From the NCBI GenBank assembly GCA_017508665.1, contig JAFVYL010000010.1:1-43557 (forward strand): 43,557 bases of DNA, written 5' to 3'. Position 1 is the stretch's first letter, and the number at the start of each line of letters is the position of its first letter. The DNA comes from Clostridia bacterium. Lineage in GTDB: Bacteria > Bacillota > Clostridia > Oscillospirales > CAG-272. Made by a program: the position numbers and the translations under genes. Below the pieces are notes generated by a model. It was not told where the DNA came from and made no database searches. It saw only the letters and a program-made list of their open reading frames with translations. Shown here piece after piece: positions 8,656 to 17,956 of the stretch.

Positions 8656-9618
8656 ATGGAAAAATATCTGCTTGATTTTCTCTCTTTGGAGAGCGAAGAG
8701 GAGACCGGCATACTCGGAGGCGAGGTGCTTAACAGAAAAATATACTCGGGCGGTGAGGACTTCGTAGTAAACGAGGCGAGGCTCTTCGGACCTCGGCAGT
8801 CTATCAGTGCGAGAACTCACACGCGCTACGTTGACTTCCCTTTACACAAGCACAACTACGTCGAGATGATGATAGTGCTCTCGGGCAGCATAACTCACGA
8901 AATAGACGGAGAAGAGCTGCGGCTGGAAAAGGGCGAAGTTCTTGTAATGAATAAGCACGTCCCCCACTCTGTCCGCCGTTCCGGTACCGATGATATAGGT
9001 GTAAACATTATTATGTCGGACAGGTTTATCGACGGAGTAGCGGCCGAGCTCTCGGGCACGGTATTCTCTTCTCTCATCAAAGAAAACGGCAAGGAGGACG
9101 GAGCTCCGATATACCTCGCATTTGCCACCGAGGGAAGAAAATACATTGAGAACATTATCGAAAATCTACTGTTTATGTTGACGGAAAAAGAGGGTGATAC
9201 GGGCATTATGACGGGTACCGTGTCACTTCTTCTCAGATATTTGTCACTCGAAAACAAGGAGCTCCTAAAGCACGGAAACCACAAGGCGGATAAGGACGAG
9301 GCGCGTAGGCTTGAGATACTATCATACGTAAGATCGAGTTACCGCACAGCGAGTCTATCCGAGCTTGGAGAAAGGCTTTATCTGACCGTGCCGTATCTCT
9401 CAAAAATAACACGTGAGCTTTTCGGCAAGAGCTTCAAGGAGCTGGTAGTGGACGAGAGAATGGCGAGGGCTAAGACAGCCTTTGAAGCTACCAATATGTC
9501 TGTCGGAGACGTCATACGCAGCGTAGGATATGAGAACGAGTCCTATTTCCACCGCGAGTTCAAAAAAAGATACGGAATAACTCCCTTGACTATGCGTAAG
9601 GCACACGGTGGCAATTAA
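8656..9618 (+). CDS. AraC-family regulator, probable rhamnose operon regulator
   Basis: 320-residue cytoplasmic regulator. Residues about 60-115 form a cupin sensing domain (FPLHKHNYVEMMIVLSGS and VMNKHVPHSV). Residues about 215-318 hold the AraC double helix-turn-helix (LSELGERLYLTVPYLSKITR, then VGYENESYFHREFKKRYGITP). It is divergent from rhaBA across a 391-base gap, the layout usual for RhaS/RhaR-type activators, so a role in rhamnose control is likely but inferred. The start ATG 8656 has AAGAAAGG upstream. No terminator is clear before the trkA promoter 15 bases after the stop. Confidence 0.88.
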   Translation: MEKYLLDFLSLESEEETGILGGEVLNRKIYSGGEDFVVNEARLFGPRQSISARTHTRYVDFPLHKHNYVEMMIVLSGSITHEIDGEELRLEKGEVLVMNKHVPHSVRRSGTDDIGVNIIMSDRFIDGVAAELSGTVFSSLIKENGKEDGAPIYLAFATEGRKYIENIIENLLFMLTEKEGDTGIMTGTVSLLLRYLSLENKELLKHGNHKADKDEARRLEILSYVRSSYRTASLSELGERLYLTVPYLSKITRELFGKSFKELVVDERMARAKTAFEATNMSVGDVIRSVGYENESYFHREFKKRYGITPLTMRKAHGGN

Positions 9619-9632
9619 ATTACAGTTTCCAC

Positions 9633-9660
9633 TTGACAAATATTTTAAATATGTTAAAAT
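9633..9660 (+). promoter_or_regulatory. trkA promoter
   Basis: TTGACA (9633-9638), 16 bases, TAAAAT (9655-9660), about 60 bases before the trkA start. Confidence 0.65.
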
Positions 9661-9721
9661 GTTAGTATGAGAAATATTTGCGCAAAGCGGTATAATAATA
9701 CTCTACGGAGGAATATGAAAT

Positions 9722-11077
9722 ATGAATATAATCATTGTAGGATGCGGACAGGTAGGACAGCACCTTGCCGAGCAGCTTATTAAGGACAAAAACAACGTAA
9801 CCGTTATAGATAAGTCCTATGACAATCTAAAATCTCTCACAGACAGGATAGACGCTATGGGTATTGTGGGTAACGGTGCATCACAGGTGACTCTTGCCGA
9901 GGCGGATATTGAAAACGCAGATCTTCTGATCGCCGTAACAAATTCGGACGAGCTCAACCTGCTCTGCTGTACTATAGCTAAAAAGTGCAGCAACTGCCAG
10001 GTTATCGCAAGAGTGAGAAGCCACGTATACAATAACGAGTCCGATTTCCTTAAGACCGAGCTCGGTCTGGCTATGGTCATCAATCCCGATTACGTAGCGG
10101 CTCAGGAGATAGCAAGAATACTTCGCTCTCCCTCCGCGATCAGCATTGAAACCTTCGGAAAAGGAAAGGTTGAGCTTCTCAAGTACAAGCTCCCCGATGA
10201 CAGCGCCATAATCGGCATGTCTGTCAAGGACGTTATGATGAAGTACAAGAGCGATATCCTCTTTGCGACAATAGAGCGAGGCGACAAGGCCTATATCGCA
10301 AAGGGTGACTTTATCTTCAACGCGCGCGACGTTGTATCTATAATCTCGTCTCTCGAAGCCTCTCAGAGCTTCTTCAAAAAGCTCGGCTCAAAGAATCAGA
10401 GTGTAAAGAGCACTATGATCGTAGGCGCGGGTGAGATAGCTCACTATCTCTGCGATGAGATCAAAAAGAGCAAGATGAGCATCAAGGTAATTGAGCGCGA
10501 TATGGCTCGCTGCGACGATATCAGCTCCACCTTCCCTCACGTCACCGTAGTGCACGGTGATACCACCAGCCACGAGCTAATGGCAGAGGAAGGTATAAAC
10601 AAGGCAGGCGCATTCTTAGCTCTTTCCGACTCGGACGAGGAAAATATGATCATTTCTATGCACGCCAAGGAAAAGAGCGGCGCAAAGATAATCACAAAGA
10701 TATCGAGAATGGACTACGACAGCGTAGCAAACAGACTCGGCCTTGACACCGTAATATATCCCAAGACTATCATTTCGGATATGATACTCCGCTACGTCAG
10801 AAGCGCGAACAACACTCGCGGAAGCAATATGGAAACCCTCTATAACGTTATTCCCGGTGAGGTTGAGGCATCCGAGTTCTTCATCCGCAAGCCCTCCGAG
10901 ATCGTGGGCGTGCCGATCTCCAAGCTCAGATTCAAGAAAAACGTGCTTATCGCGGCTATACTGAGAAACGGCGAGGTGATTATGCCCCGTGGCTACGACA
11001 CCATTGAAATGGGCGACTCAGTAGTCATCGTATCCAAGGTCACAGGACTCAGAGATATCACGGATATCATCGAATAA
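9722..11077 (+). CDS. trkA: Trk potassium uptake regulatory subunit TrkA
   Basis: Cytoplasmic NAD-binding gating subunit of the Trk K+ channel, 451 residues. It has two tandem RCK units. The first Rossmann fold starts at residue 1 with IIVGCGQVGQHLA, and the second starts near residue 233 with IVGAGEIAHYL. Each is followed by a TrkA-C domain; the last ends in a GDSVVIVSK strand. Start ATG 9722 has GGAGG 10 bases upstream; an ATG at 9715 is out of frame. trkH follows after 51 bases, so the pair form one operon. Confidence 0.95.
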   Translation: MNIIIVGCGQVGQHLAEQLIKDKNNVTVIDKSYDNLKSLTDRIDAMGIVGNGASQVTLAEADIENADLLIAVTNSDELNLLCCTIAKKCSNCQVIARVRSHVYNNESDFLKTELGLAMVINPDYVAAQEIARILRSPSAISIETFGKGKVELLKYKLPDDSAIIGMSVKDVMMKYKSDILFATIERGDKAYIAKGDFIFNARDVVSIISSLEASQSFFKKLGSKNQSVKSTMIVGAGEIAHYLCDEIKKSKMSIKVIERDMARCDDISSTFPHVTVVHGDTTSHELMAEEGINKAGAFLALSDSDEENMIISMHAKEKSGAKIITKISRMDYDSVANRLGLDTVIYPKTIISDMILRYVRSANNTRGSNMETLYNVIPGEVEASEFFIRKPSEIVGVPISKLRFKKNVLIAAILRNGEVIMPRGYDTIEMGDSVVIVSKVTGLRDITDIIE

Positions 11078-11128
11078 TTTGTATTTTGTTAATTTAAGTT
11101 TGCATTTTTTGCTGAAAGGCAAGTTTCT

Positions 11129-12634
11129 ATGAACCATAAAATGATACGGTATACGCTGGGCGTAATACTCTCATTTGAGGCTGTATTCCTGCTTATACCT
11201 ATAATTACGGCGCTATGCTATGGGGAATGGGACGCGCTATTTGCCACGTTGCTAACAGCGGCTATCTGTTTAGCTATATCCCTGCCATTCATAGCAAAGC
11301 AGCCAAAGACCACCGAGGTCTTTGCAAAAGAGGGGTTCGTCATAGTATCCCTATCGTGGATAGTACTCTCGTTCTTTGGCTGTCTGCCCTTCTTCTTCTC
11401 GAGATCTATTCCCAATTTCATAGACGCGTTTTTTGAAACCGTATCCGGCTTTACTACCACGGGCTCAAGTATAATCCCCTCGGTTGAGGATATGCCTAAA
11501 TCCATGCTGATCTGGAGATCCTTTACACATTGGATCGGCGGTATGGGAGTTCTCGTTTTCGTTATGGCTATCCTCCCTCTCTCGGGCGCACAGAATATGC
11601 ATATCATGCGCGCCGAATCTCCCGGCCCTACAGTATCAAAGCTCGTGCCGAGAGTTAAGAAAACGGCATCTATACTTTATCTGATTTATATTGCCCTGAC
11701 GGTCCTGATGTTCTTTATGCTCGTCTTTGACCCCGGAATAACCGTATTCGAAGCGATAAATACCGCAATGGCGACAGCCGGTACGGGCGGCTTCGGATTC
11801 AGAAACGACTCGATGTTCTCTATGTCGAGCTACGTGCAGATAATCGTGACCGTGTTTATGCTTCTCTTCTCCTTGAATTTCAACTCGTATTACCTTATAC
11901 TCAAAGGAAAAATAAGAGATGCGTTTAATACCGAGATCATCGTATTCCTCTGTATAGTGGTATCCGCAATAGCTATTATCACCGCGGACGTCTACCTCAA
12001 CAATTCCTTAGTCTCTCCCTCAGGCGAGGCGATAAACGGCAGCTTTGGCAACGTACTAAAGCACGTATCGTTTAACGTGGGAAGTATAATATCCACCACA
12101 GGCTTCGGAACTGTAGACTTCCAGCACTGGTCGGCACTCTCTCACTTCATCCTTATAATGCTGATGTTCTGCGGTGCGTGTGCAGGCTCTACCGGAGGCG
12201 GCTTCAAGGTCTCAAGAATAGTAATTCTCTTTAAGGCTATGCTCCGTGAGTTCGGAAACCTCATCCATCCCAACCAGGTCAAAAAGGTTTCTATCGACGA
12301 TAAGCCGCTCGATAATTCGGCAGTACATTCGGTTCTTACTTATCTGACGACCTACGTATTCATCTTCTTCGGTTCACTATTACTTCTTTTTGTCGGAGAG
12401 TCTGTTTTCAATCCCGGAGCTGTGGATCCTTCTGCGAATTTCATGACAAACTTTACCGCTGTAACAGCGTGCTTCAACAATATAGGCCCCGGTCTTGAAG
12501 CGGTAGGCCCTACACAAAACTTCGCGCACTTCTCCCCTGTCGGAAAGCTTATACTTTCTTTTGATATGCTCGCCGGAAGACTTGAGCTCTTCCCGATGCT
12601 TATCCTCTTCACTCCTTCCACTTGGAAGAAATAA
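11129..12634 (+). CDS. trkH: Trk potassium uptake channel subunit TrkH
   Basis: Membrane K+ translocation subunit of 501 residues, the normal length. The four pore-loop filters are visible: TTTGSS (near residue 110), TAGTGGFG (near 216), STTGFGT (near 325) and NNIGPG (near 450). It is hydrophobic throughout, with about ten membrane spans, and ends FPMLILFTPSTWKK, as TrkH/KtrB proteins do. It works with TrkA encoded just upstream. The amino-acid permease gene starts 15 bases after its stop, so it is probably cotranscribed. Confidence 0.95.
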   Translation: MNHKMIRYTLGVILSFEAVFLLIPIITALCYGEWDALFATLLTAAICLAISLPFIAKQPKTTEVFAKEGFVIVSLSWIVLSFFGCLPFFFSRSIPNFIDAFFETVSGFTTTGSSIIPSVEDMPKSMLIWRSFTHWIGGMGVLVFVMAILPLSGAQNMHIMRAESPGPTVSKLVPRVKKTASILYLIYIALTVLMFFMLVFDPGITVFEAINTAMATAGTGGFGFRNDSMFSMSSYVQIIVTVFMLLFSLNFNSYYLILKGKIRDAFNTEIIVFLCIVVSAIAIITADVYLNNSLVSPSGEAINGSFGNVLKHVSFNVGSIISTTGFGTVDFQHWSALSHFILIMLMFCGACAGSTGGGFKVSRIVILFKAMLREFGNLIHPNQVKKVSIDDKPLDNSAVHSVLTYLTTYVFIFFGSLLLLFVGESVFNPGAVDPSANFMTNFTAVTACFNNIGPGLEAVGPTQNFAHFSPVGKLILSFDMLAGRLELFPMLILFTPSTWKK

Positions 12635-12649
12635 TCAGGAGATTTTTCA

Positions 12650-14029
12650 ATGAATGAACTTAAGAAAAAATACGGTCTGATAACAGCTATCTGTATGGTT
12701 GTCGGTATCGTAATCGGCTCAGGAGTATTCTTTAAGGCCACCCCCGTGTTCACTAACAACGGCGGAGATATGTTAAAGAGCCTTCTCACCGTACTAATAG
12801 TAGGCGTGCTTATGACTACCTGCGCCTACACCTTCTCCATCCTTGCGAGAAAGTACTCTAAGGTAAACGGTATCGTTGACTATGCCGAGGCAGAGGTAGG
12901 CGACGGACTTGCATACAGCATAGGCTGGTTCGTGTCAGTAATCTACTATCCCGTAATCACCTCCACCCTCGCTTTTGTAAGCTCGAATTACACCTGCGCG
13001 CTCTTTGAGATAGACAATGCCAACATAAGATTGCTCATCACGGCATCCTATATGACTCTGTCATTCCTTCTCAATATCGTCTCTCCGAAGCTCTCGGGTA
13101 AATTCCAGGTGTCCACCACTGTTATAAAGCTCATACCGTTGCTCGTTATGGCTATAGTCGGTACAGTTGTCGGTATTATGAACGGTCAGACCGTTACAAA
13201 CCTCACCGCAGACACAGCGGCTCTCACGCAGTCTGCAGGCGGATTCTTCGGAGCTGTAGTAGCATTTGCTTTCGCATATGAAGGCTGGATCATCGCTACC
13301 TGTATTAACGCGGAGCTGCACGACGCGAAGAAAAATCTTCCGAGGGCTCTTGTCATCGGTACATTCATCGTAATTGCAATTTATATCGCATATTTCGTAG
13401 GCATAGCCTCCGTTCTCTCCACCGAGGAGATCATGGCGGCCGGTGATAATCTTCCTAAGATAGCGTTCTCAAGACTGCTGAACAACGAGGTCTTTGGCAC
13501 CGTTGCATACGTATTTATTATCATATCCTGCCTCGGCACTATGAACGGTGTGACGATCGGCAACTGCCGCGGTCTCTATTCCATTGCGGCAAGAGGTCAG
13601 GGCCCGTCTCCCAAAAAGCTCGCAAAGCTGCACGATAAATGGAATATGCCGGTAAGAGCGGCTCTTATCACATTTATAATTGCGGCAGTATGGATGCTAC
13701 AATGGGAATTCGGTCTTATGCGCAGACAGCTCCCGGCGATCATCGGCTGGGAAAACGACGAGTTGCCTATAATCACGCTGTATGCACTTTATATTCCCAT
13801 ATTCATCAGCATGATGGTAAAGTCGAAGGGTATGCACCCCGTAAAGAGATTTGTATTCCCCTCTCTCTCCATCCTCTCCTGCCTGTTTATGATATTCTGC
13901 GCATTCCGTGCATATAAAGAGCAGGCATTCTACTATCTCTTCGTATTCGCCTTTATAATGCTCATAGGACTTATGTTCTACAGAGATAAAAAAGGCAGAA
14001 CGATGATATACAAATTCTTCTACAAATAA
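12650..14029 (+). CDS. APC-family amino-acid permease
   Basis: 459-residue membrane transporter with about 12 hydrophobic spans. The first span carries the APC substrate motif GIVIGSGVFF, and FAFAYEGWIIATCINAEL in the middle matches LAT/amino-acid antiporter-like members (E and N residues in span 6). Substrate specificity cannot be read. It follows trkH by 15 bases with a good AGGAGA ribosome binding site, so it is probably the third gene of the trk operon. A GC-rich inverted repeat after the stop (14043-14070) may end the transcript. Confidence 0.88.
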   Translation: MNELKKKYGLITAICMVVGIVIGSGVFFKATPVFTNNGGDMLKSLLTVLIVGVLMTTCAYTFSILARKYSKVNGIVDYAEAEVGDGLAYSIGWFVSVIYYPVITSTLAFVSSNYTCALFEIDNANIRLLITASYMTLSFLLNIVSPKLSGKFQVSTTVIKLIPLLVMAIVGTVVGIMNGQTVTNLTADTAALTQSAGGFFGAVVAFAFAYEGWIIATCINAELHDAKKNLPRALVIGTFIVIAIYIAYFVGIASVLSTEEIMAAGDNLPKIAFSRLLNNEVFGTVAYVFIIISCLGTMNGVTIGNCRGLYSIAARGQGPSPKKLAKLHDKWNMPVRAALITFIIAAVWMLQWEFGLMRRQLPAIIGWENDELPIITLYALYIPIFISMMVKSKGMHPVKRFVFPSLSILSCLFMIFCAFRAYKEQAFYYLFVFAFIMLIGLMFYRDKKGRTMIYKFFYK

Positions 14030-14042
14030 TAGATATTTATTT

Positions 14043-14070
14043 TGCGCCGCATACTTGACAATGCGGCGCA
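14043..14070. terminator. Inverted repeat, possible terminator or operator
   Basis: Perfect 10-bp arms (TGCGCCGCAT at 14043-14052, ATGCGGCGCA at 14061-14070) with an 8-base loop. Only a broken T-run follows on the plus strand, so termination would be weak. The loop contains the -35 box of the next promoter. Confidence 0.5.
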
Positions 14071-14083
14071 TTATTGTTACTAT
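14055..14083 (+). promoter_or_regulatory. Promoter of the DUF4091 gene
   Basis: TTGACA (14055-14060) lies in the loop of the inverted repeat, then 17 bases, then TACTAT (14078-14083). The start codon is 30 bases further on. Confidence 0.6.
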
Positions 14084-14112
14084 AAGTATGACATTAAAAA
14101 AAGGAGACCGAT

Positions 14113-15768
14113 ATGCTCAAGACAAAGCTTATTTCATCGCTCGAAAAAGTCTTTATAGATGACAAAATAGACTCATTTGCCGATGTTGACAAAGTAACGG
14201 CGTTGCGCGGTGAGAGATTCTCGTGTCAGCTGCTTTACGTTGACGAGGGGCCCGACTATACACTTCCTCTCCGTCCGTTTGTTACCGTTACCCTCGGTGG
14301 CTCGCTCAGTAAATACGCCACCTTGCGCGACGTGCGTAACGTACCCGTAGACAGACCTATAAACCCCGAAAAATACGACAGTCAGTATCTGCGTACCGTA
14401 CCCGGCATATATCCCGATCTTCTGACTCCCCTGCGATATGGCGGAAAAGCTGTGATAGGGCGTGATAAGCTGCGCTCAATCTGGATAGAGATCGAGCCCG
14501 ACAAATCGCTTGACGGTGATATGGATCTGACCGTTACCTTATCCTACGAGAACGTAAGCGTCACCCACACTCTCTCCGTGTATATTATCCCGATAGATAT
14601 TCCGAAAGAATCCATCAATTACACTCAGTGGTTCTACTGCGATTGTCTGGCGGACTACTACAACGTCCCTGCTTGGTCTGAAAGACACTGGGAAATCGTA
14701 GAAAACTTCGCACGCCTGTACGTCAAGCGCGGAAGAAATATGATCTATACTCCTCTGCTCACACCCGCTCTCAACGTTCTCCCGCCCTTCGAAAGAACAC
14801 CCAGCCAGCTCGTTGACGTAACCTTGTCGGACGGAGAGTATACCTTTGGCTTTGACAAGGTGGACAGATGGATAGATATGTGCGACAGGCTCGGCATTGA
14901 ATACCTTGAAATCTCTCACTTCTTCGATCAGCACAGAGCGGCTCACTCGGCAAAGGTATATGCAAGTGTCGACGGGGAGATAAAGCAGATTTTTACGTGG
15001 GACACCCTATCTGATGATCCCGAATACGTAAGGTTCCTGCGCGAGATGGTATCCGCATTTGTAGAGCATATGAAGGCCCGCGGTGACGACAAGCGTTGCT
15101 ACTATCACATTTCAGACGAGCCGTATCTTGACTATCTCGATCACTACACCAAAATAAAAAACAGTATTGCGGACGTTGTGGACGGTTATCCGATAATCGA
15201 CGCTCTTTCCGATTTTGAATTTTACAAGACCGGAGTGCTGTCACATCCGATACCGACAACCACAAGTGCTATGACCTTTATCGAAGAGGGCGTGCCGAAT
15301 CTTTGGGTATATTACGCGTGCGGCGAGCTCGTTGGCTATTCCAATTCTTACGTAGCTATGCCATCTTGGCGCACACGTTCAATAGGAATGCAGCTTTACA
15401 AGTATAACATCGCAGGCTTCTTGCACTGGGGCTTCAATTACTACAACAACCGTGCCTCGGGTGATGCGATCAACCCGTATCTCGACCTCGGCGGAGAGGA
15501 TTGGGTGCCTGCAGGCGATACGTTTGCCGTATATCCCGCTCAGGACGGCACACCGCTTGAGTCCATACGCTCGATTACGATGGACGAGGCTATGCAGGAT
15601 ATACGCGCCATGCGCCTCGCAGAGTCATTTACTTCACACGGTGAGGTAGTAGCAGCTATGGAAGCAGCTCTCGGCAGAGAGATAACCTTTGACCGCTGTT
15701 GCGAAAGTGCTGAGGAGATGCTCCGTGTAAGAGAAGCGGTAAATGACATTATAAAAAGATTTAACTAA
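14113..15768 (+). CDS. DUF4091 / GH123-like glycoside hydrolase
   Basis: 551 residues with no signal peptide, so probably cytoplasmic. The N-terminal ~170 residues are beta-rich. Residues about 175-470 resemble the DUF4091 TIM barrel related to GH123 hexosaminidases: YTQWFYCDCLADYY, then HISDEP at 332-337. The adjacent Asp335-Glu336 pair matches the GH123 substrate-assisted catalytic pair, and aromatic residues follow (NLWVYYACG, FLHWGFNYYNN). The predicted role is hydrolysis of an imported N-acetyl-hexosamine glycoside, but the substrate is not readable. AAGGAG precedes ATG 14113. It has its own promoter and a strong terminator, so it is a single-gene unit. Confidence 0.8.
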   Translation: MLKTKLISSLEKVFIDDKIDSFADVDKVTALRGERFSCQLLYVDEGPDYTLPLRPFVTVTLGGSLSKYATLRDVRNVPVDRPINPEKYDSQYLRTVPGIYPDLLTPLRYGGKAVIGRDKLRSIWIEIEPDKSLDGDMDLTVTLSYENVSVTHTLSVYIIPIDIPKESINYTQWFYCDCLADYYNVPAWSERHWEIVENFARLYVKRGRNMIYTPLLTPALNVLPPFERTPSQLVDVTLSDGEYTFGFDKVDRWIDMCDRLGIEYLEISHFFDQHRAAHSAKVYASVDGEIKQIFTWDTLSDDPEYVRFLREMVSAFVEHMKARGDDKRCYYHISDEPYLDYLDHYTKIKNSIADVVDGYPIIDALSDFEFYKTGVLSHPIPTTTSAMTFIEEGVPNLWVYYACGELVGYSNSYVAMPSWRTRSIGMQLYKYNIAGFLHWGFNYYNNRASGDAINPYLDLGGEDWVPAGDTFAVYPAQDGTPLESIRSITMDEAMQDIRAMRLAESFTSHGEVVAAMEAALGREITFDRCCESAEEMLRVREAVNDIIKRFN

Positions 15769-15772
15769 TAAC

Positions 15773-15820
15773 AAAGAGCAAGGATAAAAGGACCAAACCT
15801 TCTATTCTTGCTCTTTTTTT
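15773..15820 (+). terminator. Terminator of the DUF4091 gene
   Basis: 10-bp stem AAAGAGCAAG (15773-15782) with CTTGCTCTTT (15807-15816), followed by a T-run. It starts 5 bases after the stop codon, and may also act weakly on the opposite strand. Confidence 0.85.
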
Positions 15821-15828
15821 GCAATATT

Positions 15829-16071
15829 TTATTTTATCTCTTGCTCTAAATCTTCAAATATTCCTGATGAGAAAAACTCCACTACGGTTATCTCAATCCC
15901 ATCACAAATTTTCTTTATAGTAGATACCGTCGTGCTTTTATTTCTTTTAGAAACTATGTTATTCAACGTAGATTGAGTTATACCGGAGGTTATTGCCAAT
16001 TTATTTAGCGTAATGTTTCTTTCTCTGCATAATTCTTCTATCCTTATTCTACACGCTTCACCAATAGTCAT
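15829..16071 (-). CDS. XRE-family helix-turn-helix regulator
   Basis: 80-residue Cro/CI-type DNA-binding protein. Residues 6-63 form the five-helix HTH domain; ITLNKLAITSGITQSTLNNIV is the helix-turn-helix, followed by VSTIKKICDGIEITVVEFF, typical of small clostridial XRE regulators. There is no sensor domain, so it probably acts as an autoregulated repressor. GGGAG lies 9 bases before ATG 16071. An inverted repeat at 16103-16135, just upstream, is a candidate operator. Confidence 0.85.
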   Translation of the reverse strand: MTIGEACRIRIEELCRERNITLNKLAITSGITQSTLNNIVSKRNKSTTVSTIKKICDGIEITVVEFFSSGIFEDLEQEIK

Positions 16072-16102
16072 AGATCACACTCCCTTTCAATGTATATCTT
16101 AA

Positions 16103-16135
16103 CTCTTTTGAATTGAAAAGCTTAACTCAAAAGAG
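16103..16135. promoter_or_regulatory. Candidate operator of the XRE regulator
   Basis: Perfect 9-bp inverted repeat CTCTTTTGA (16103-16111) and TCAAAAGAG (16127-16135) lying 32-64 bases before the regulator's start. The rest of the gap up to 16327 shows no gene I can support. Confidence 0.4.
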
Positions 16136-16327
16136 CTGACTTTGGTGTTTGCCTGTGTTATTGCGTTTTAAAACAGCATAATTAGAGATAATATCGAAAT
16201 ATGCAAAAATAGAAACAAACGGATAGAACGAGCAGTATCCCATGCTTCGTAAAAACAAGTCTTTGAAACAATGGGAGCGACAAAGCCCCCCTATAAAATA
16301 AAAGCAGAGAAATAATTGACACAACAA

Positions 16328-16382
16328 AAAAACCTTCCGTACTTTGCGTGAAATTTAGATACGCAATGCACCGAAGGTTTTA
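16328..16382 (-). terminator. Terminator of the metalloprotease operon
   Basis: Long hairpin: outer arms AAAACCTTC and GAAGGTTTT, inner arms TTGCGT and ACGCAA. On the minus strand it ends in T7, about 75 bases after the metalloprotease stop. Confidence 0.8.
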
Positions 16383-16456
16383 TAACTTGTGAATGTAAAA
16401 AACGAAGAGTGTGAGATGGCACTCTCAATTTTATGTATGAGCGCATTTAAAATACA

Positions 16457-17920
16457 TCACTCGATTGTGGGTATATTATCAGAAGAATAAAATTTTAATT
16501 TCCCTTCCAAATATGTTTGGATGTCTTCATCAACCAACACAATAATTCCATTGTTTAGTATATAACTTCCGTTAAGAGAAACCTGTGCAATAGATACTAT
16601 TGAATTATAGTAATCATCGCGCAAATCTATAAGGTATCCACATCCAATGCATGAAGCAAAATCGCCATTATCAACAACATCGGAAGCTACAACAATATGA
16701 TTTTCTATTTTCGCACCACTTCCACAAACGCAACTACATTTATGAGTATATCTATTCAAATATACATAAATATTGTTGATATGCTCTTCATAAAATGTAT
16801 ATTCCAATCCCACAACATTATTTATACATTTATGATGTGTATCGTTATGAGCGATTCTACTATAATCTTGCATCTCATTTTCGGCAAATGTGGCAACATA
16901 TCGGCAATACTTACATTTATAATAATCCGTCGCTCCGTAACTCGCAACAGCCATCATATTCCCACCGGACAGCGCATGATTATCACCACAATACCCATAA
17001 GCACTATAATTGTATCCGTCCAGGCTACCGACATTCCTTACACCATTGCAAATAGAACACACAATTTTATACTCGCCATTGCTTTGAAGTCCACAGTTTA
17101 GCCACTTATGATCACCGTCTGTATGAAAACCTCTCGTTATGGCAACTCCGGCAATATCTTTGTAAGTGATATCATATGATCTATCGGTTATAGGGCGTCC
17201 ATATCCCATTAATATTTCATGATGATGTTGTTCGTTAGTATTCGCATCACATAAAACATCCACATCAGACAATCCGAGGACATGTCCAAGCTCATGCGCT
17301 CCAGTTATTTCGCGAAGTGCATAAACCTCATCAGCAGTATTGAAGCCGTTAACGTAAAAATTATTAGCAGATACCATCATTCGCCACTCGTTACAATGTT
17401 TATGATTCTGCTCATCAGGCTCTATAAATTCACAAGAACCTCCTGTAACGGTTGTGGCCACATACAACGTATCATATCGTGGATATATTGTTAAGTTGTG
17501 ATCCTCCGCCGTTCCTTCGACAACATTAATTATTTTATGCTTTACCAAATCACCTGTATCACTGTAAGAATAAAAATAAACATTATTCCATTTTTTCATA
17601 CTAGTTGCATAAGAATTCTTAATATCTTGTGCTACGTCTTCTGACACATGTGTTGTCCACGTATATGTGCCATCTATTGAAGCTTCCTCGAAATAATATT
17701 TTATTGTATCTACTTCATCCGCTAGATGTCGATTTCCATTTGGACTTTCTAAAATATACCACGTTTTATCAACTTCATCACCACTATCACCTGCACACAT
17801 ATCATAATCAATATCTAATATGGATTGGTGAGCAATAGAAGTGAATGAACCGCCTACAAAATAATGTATAACAGCAATTATTGCTATAAATAACGCTGTG
17901 CTCTTTTTTTTAATCTCCAT
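16457..17920 (-). CDS. Secreted metzincin-like zinc metalloprotease with Cys-rich C-terminus
   Basis: 487 residues with an N-terminal hydrophobic segment (about 8-25) that may be a signal peptide or anchor. HELGHVLGLSD at 209-219 is an HExxHxxGxxD zinc site: His209, Glu210, His213 and Asp219, with Asp as third ligand as in snapalysin-type enzymes. ILMGYGR about 20 residues later is a good Met-turn. From residue about 265 come several Cys pairs (HKWLNC, VCSIC, YKCKYC, HKCSCVC, CIGCG), which look like small metal- or disulfide-bonded modules. It lies 36 bases after the lipoprotein gene in one operon. Base composition is AT-richer than that of the neighbours. The protein target is unknown. Confidence 0.72.
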   Translation of the reverse strand: MEIKKKSTALFIAIIAVIHYFVGGSFTSIAHQSILDIDYDMCAGDSGDEVDKTWYILESPNGNRHLADEVDTIKYYFEEASIDGTYTWTTHVSEDVAQDIKNSYATSMKKWNNVYFYSYSDTGDLVKHKIINVVEGTAEDHNLTIYPRYDTLYVATTVTGGSCEFIEPDEQNHKHCNEWRMMVSANNFYVNGFNTADEVYALREITGAHELGHVLGLSDVDVLCDANTNEQHHHEILMGYGRPITDRSYDITYKDIAGVAITRGFHTDGDHKWLNCGLQSNGEYKIVCSICNGVRNVGSLDGYNYSAYGYCGDNHALSGGNMMAVASYGATDYYKCKYCRYVATFAENEMQDYSRIAHNDTHHKCINNVVGLEYTFYEEHINNIYVYLNRYTHKCSCVCGSGAKIENHIVVASDVVDNGDFASCIGCGYLIDLRDDYYNSIVSIAQVSLNGSYILNNGIIVLVDEDIQTYLEGKLKFYSSDNIPTIE

Positions 17921-17956
17921 TCAAATTCTCTCTCCAGCCATGATCTATATTTGAAT

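Noticed and set aside
16127-16327. 66-codon Phe/Cys-rich open frame on the minus strand
   Set aside because: No ribosome binding site, overlaps the candidate XRE operator, composition looks like translated AT-rich noncoding DNA.
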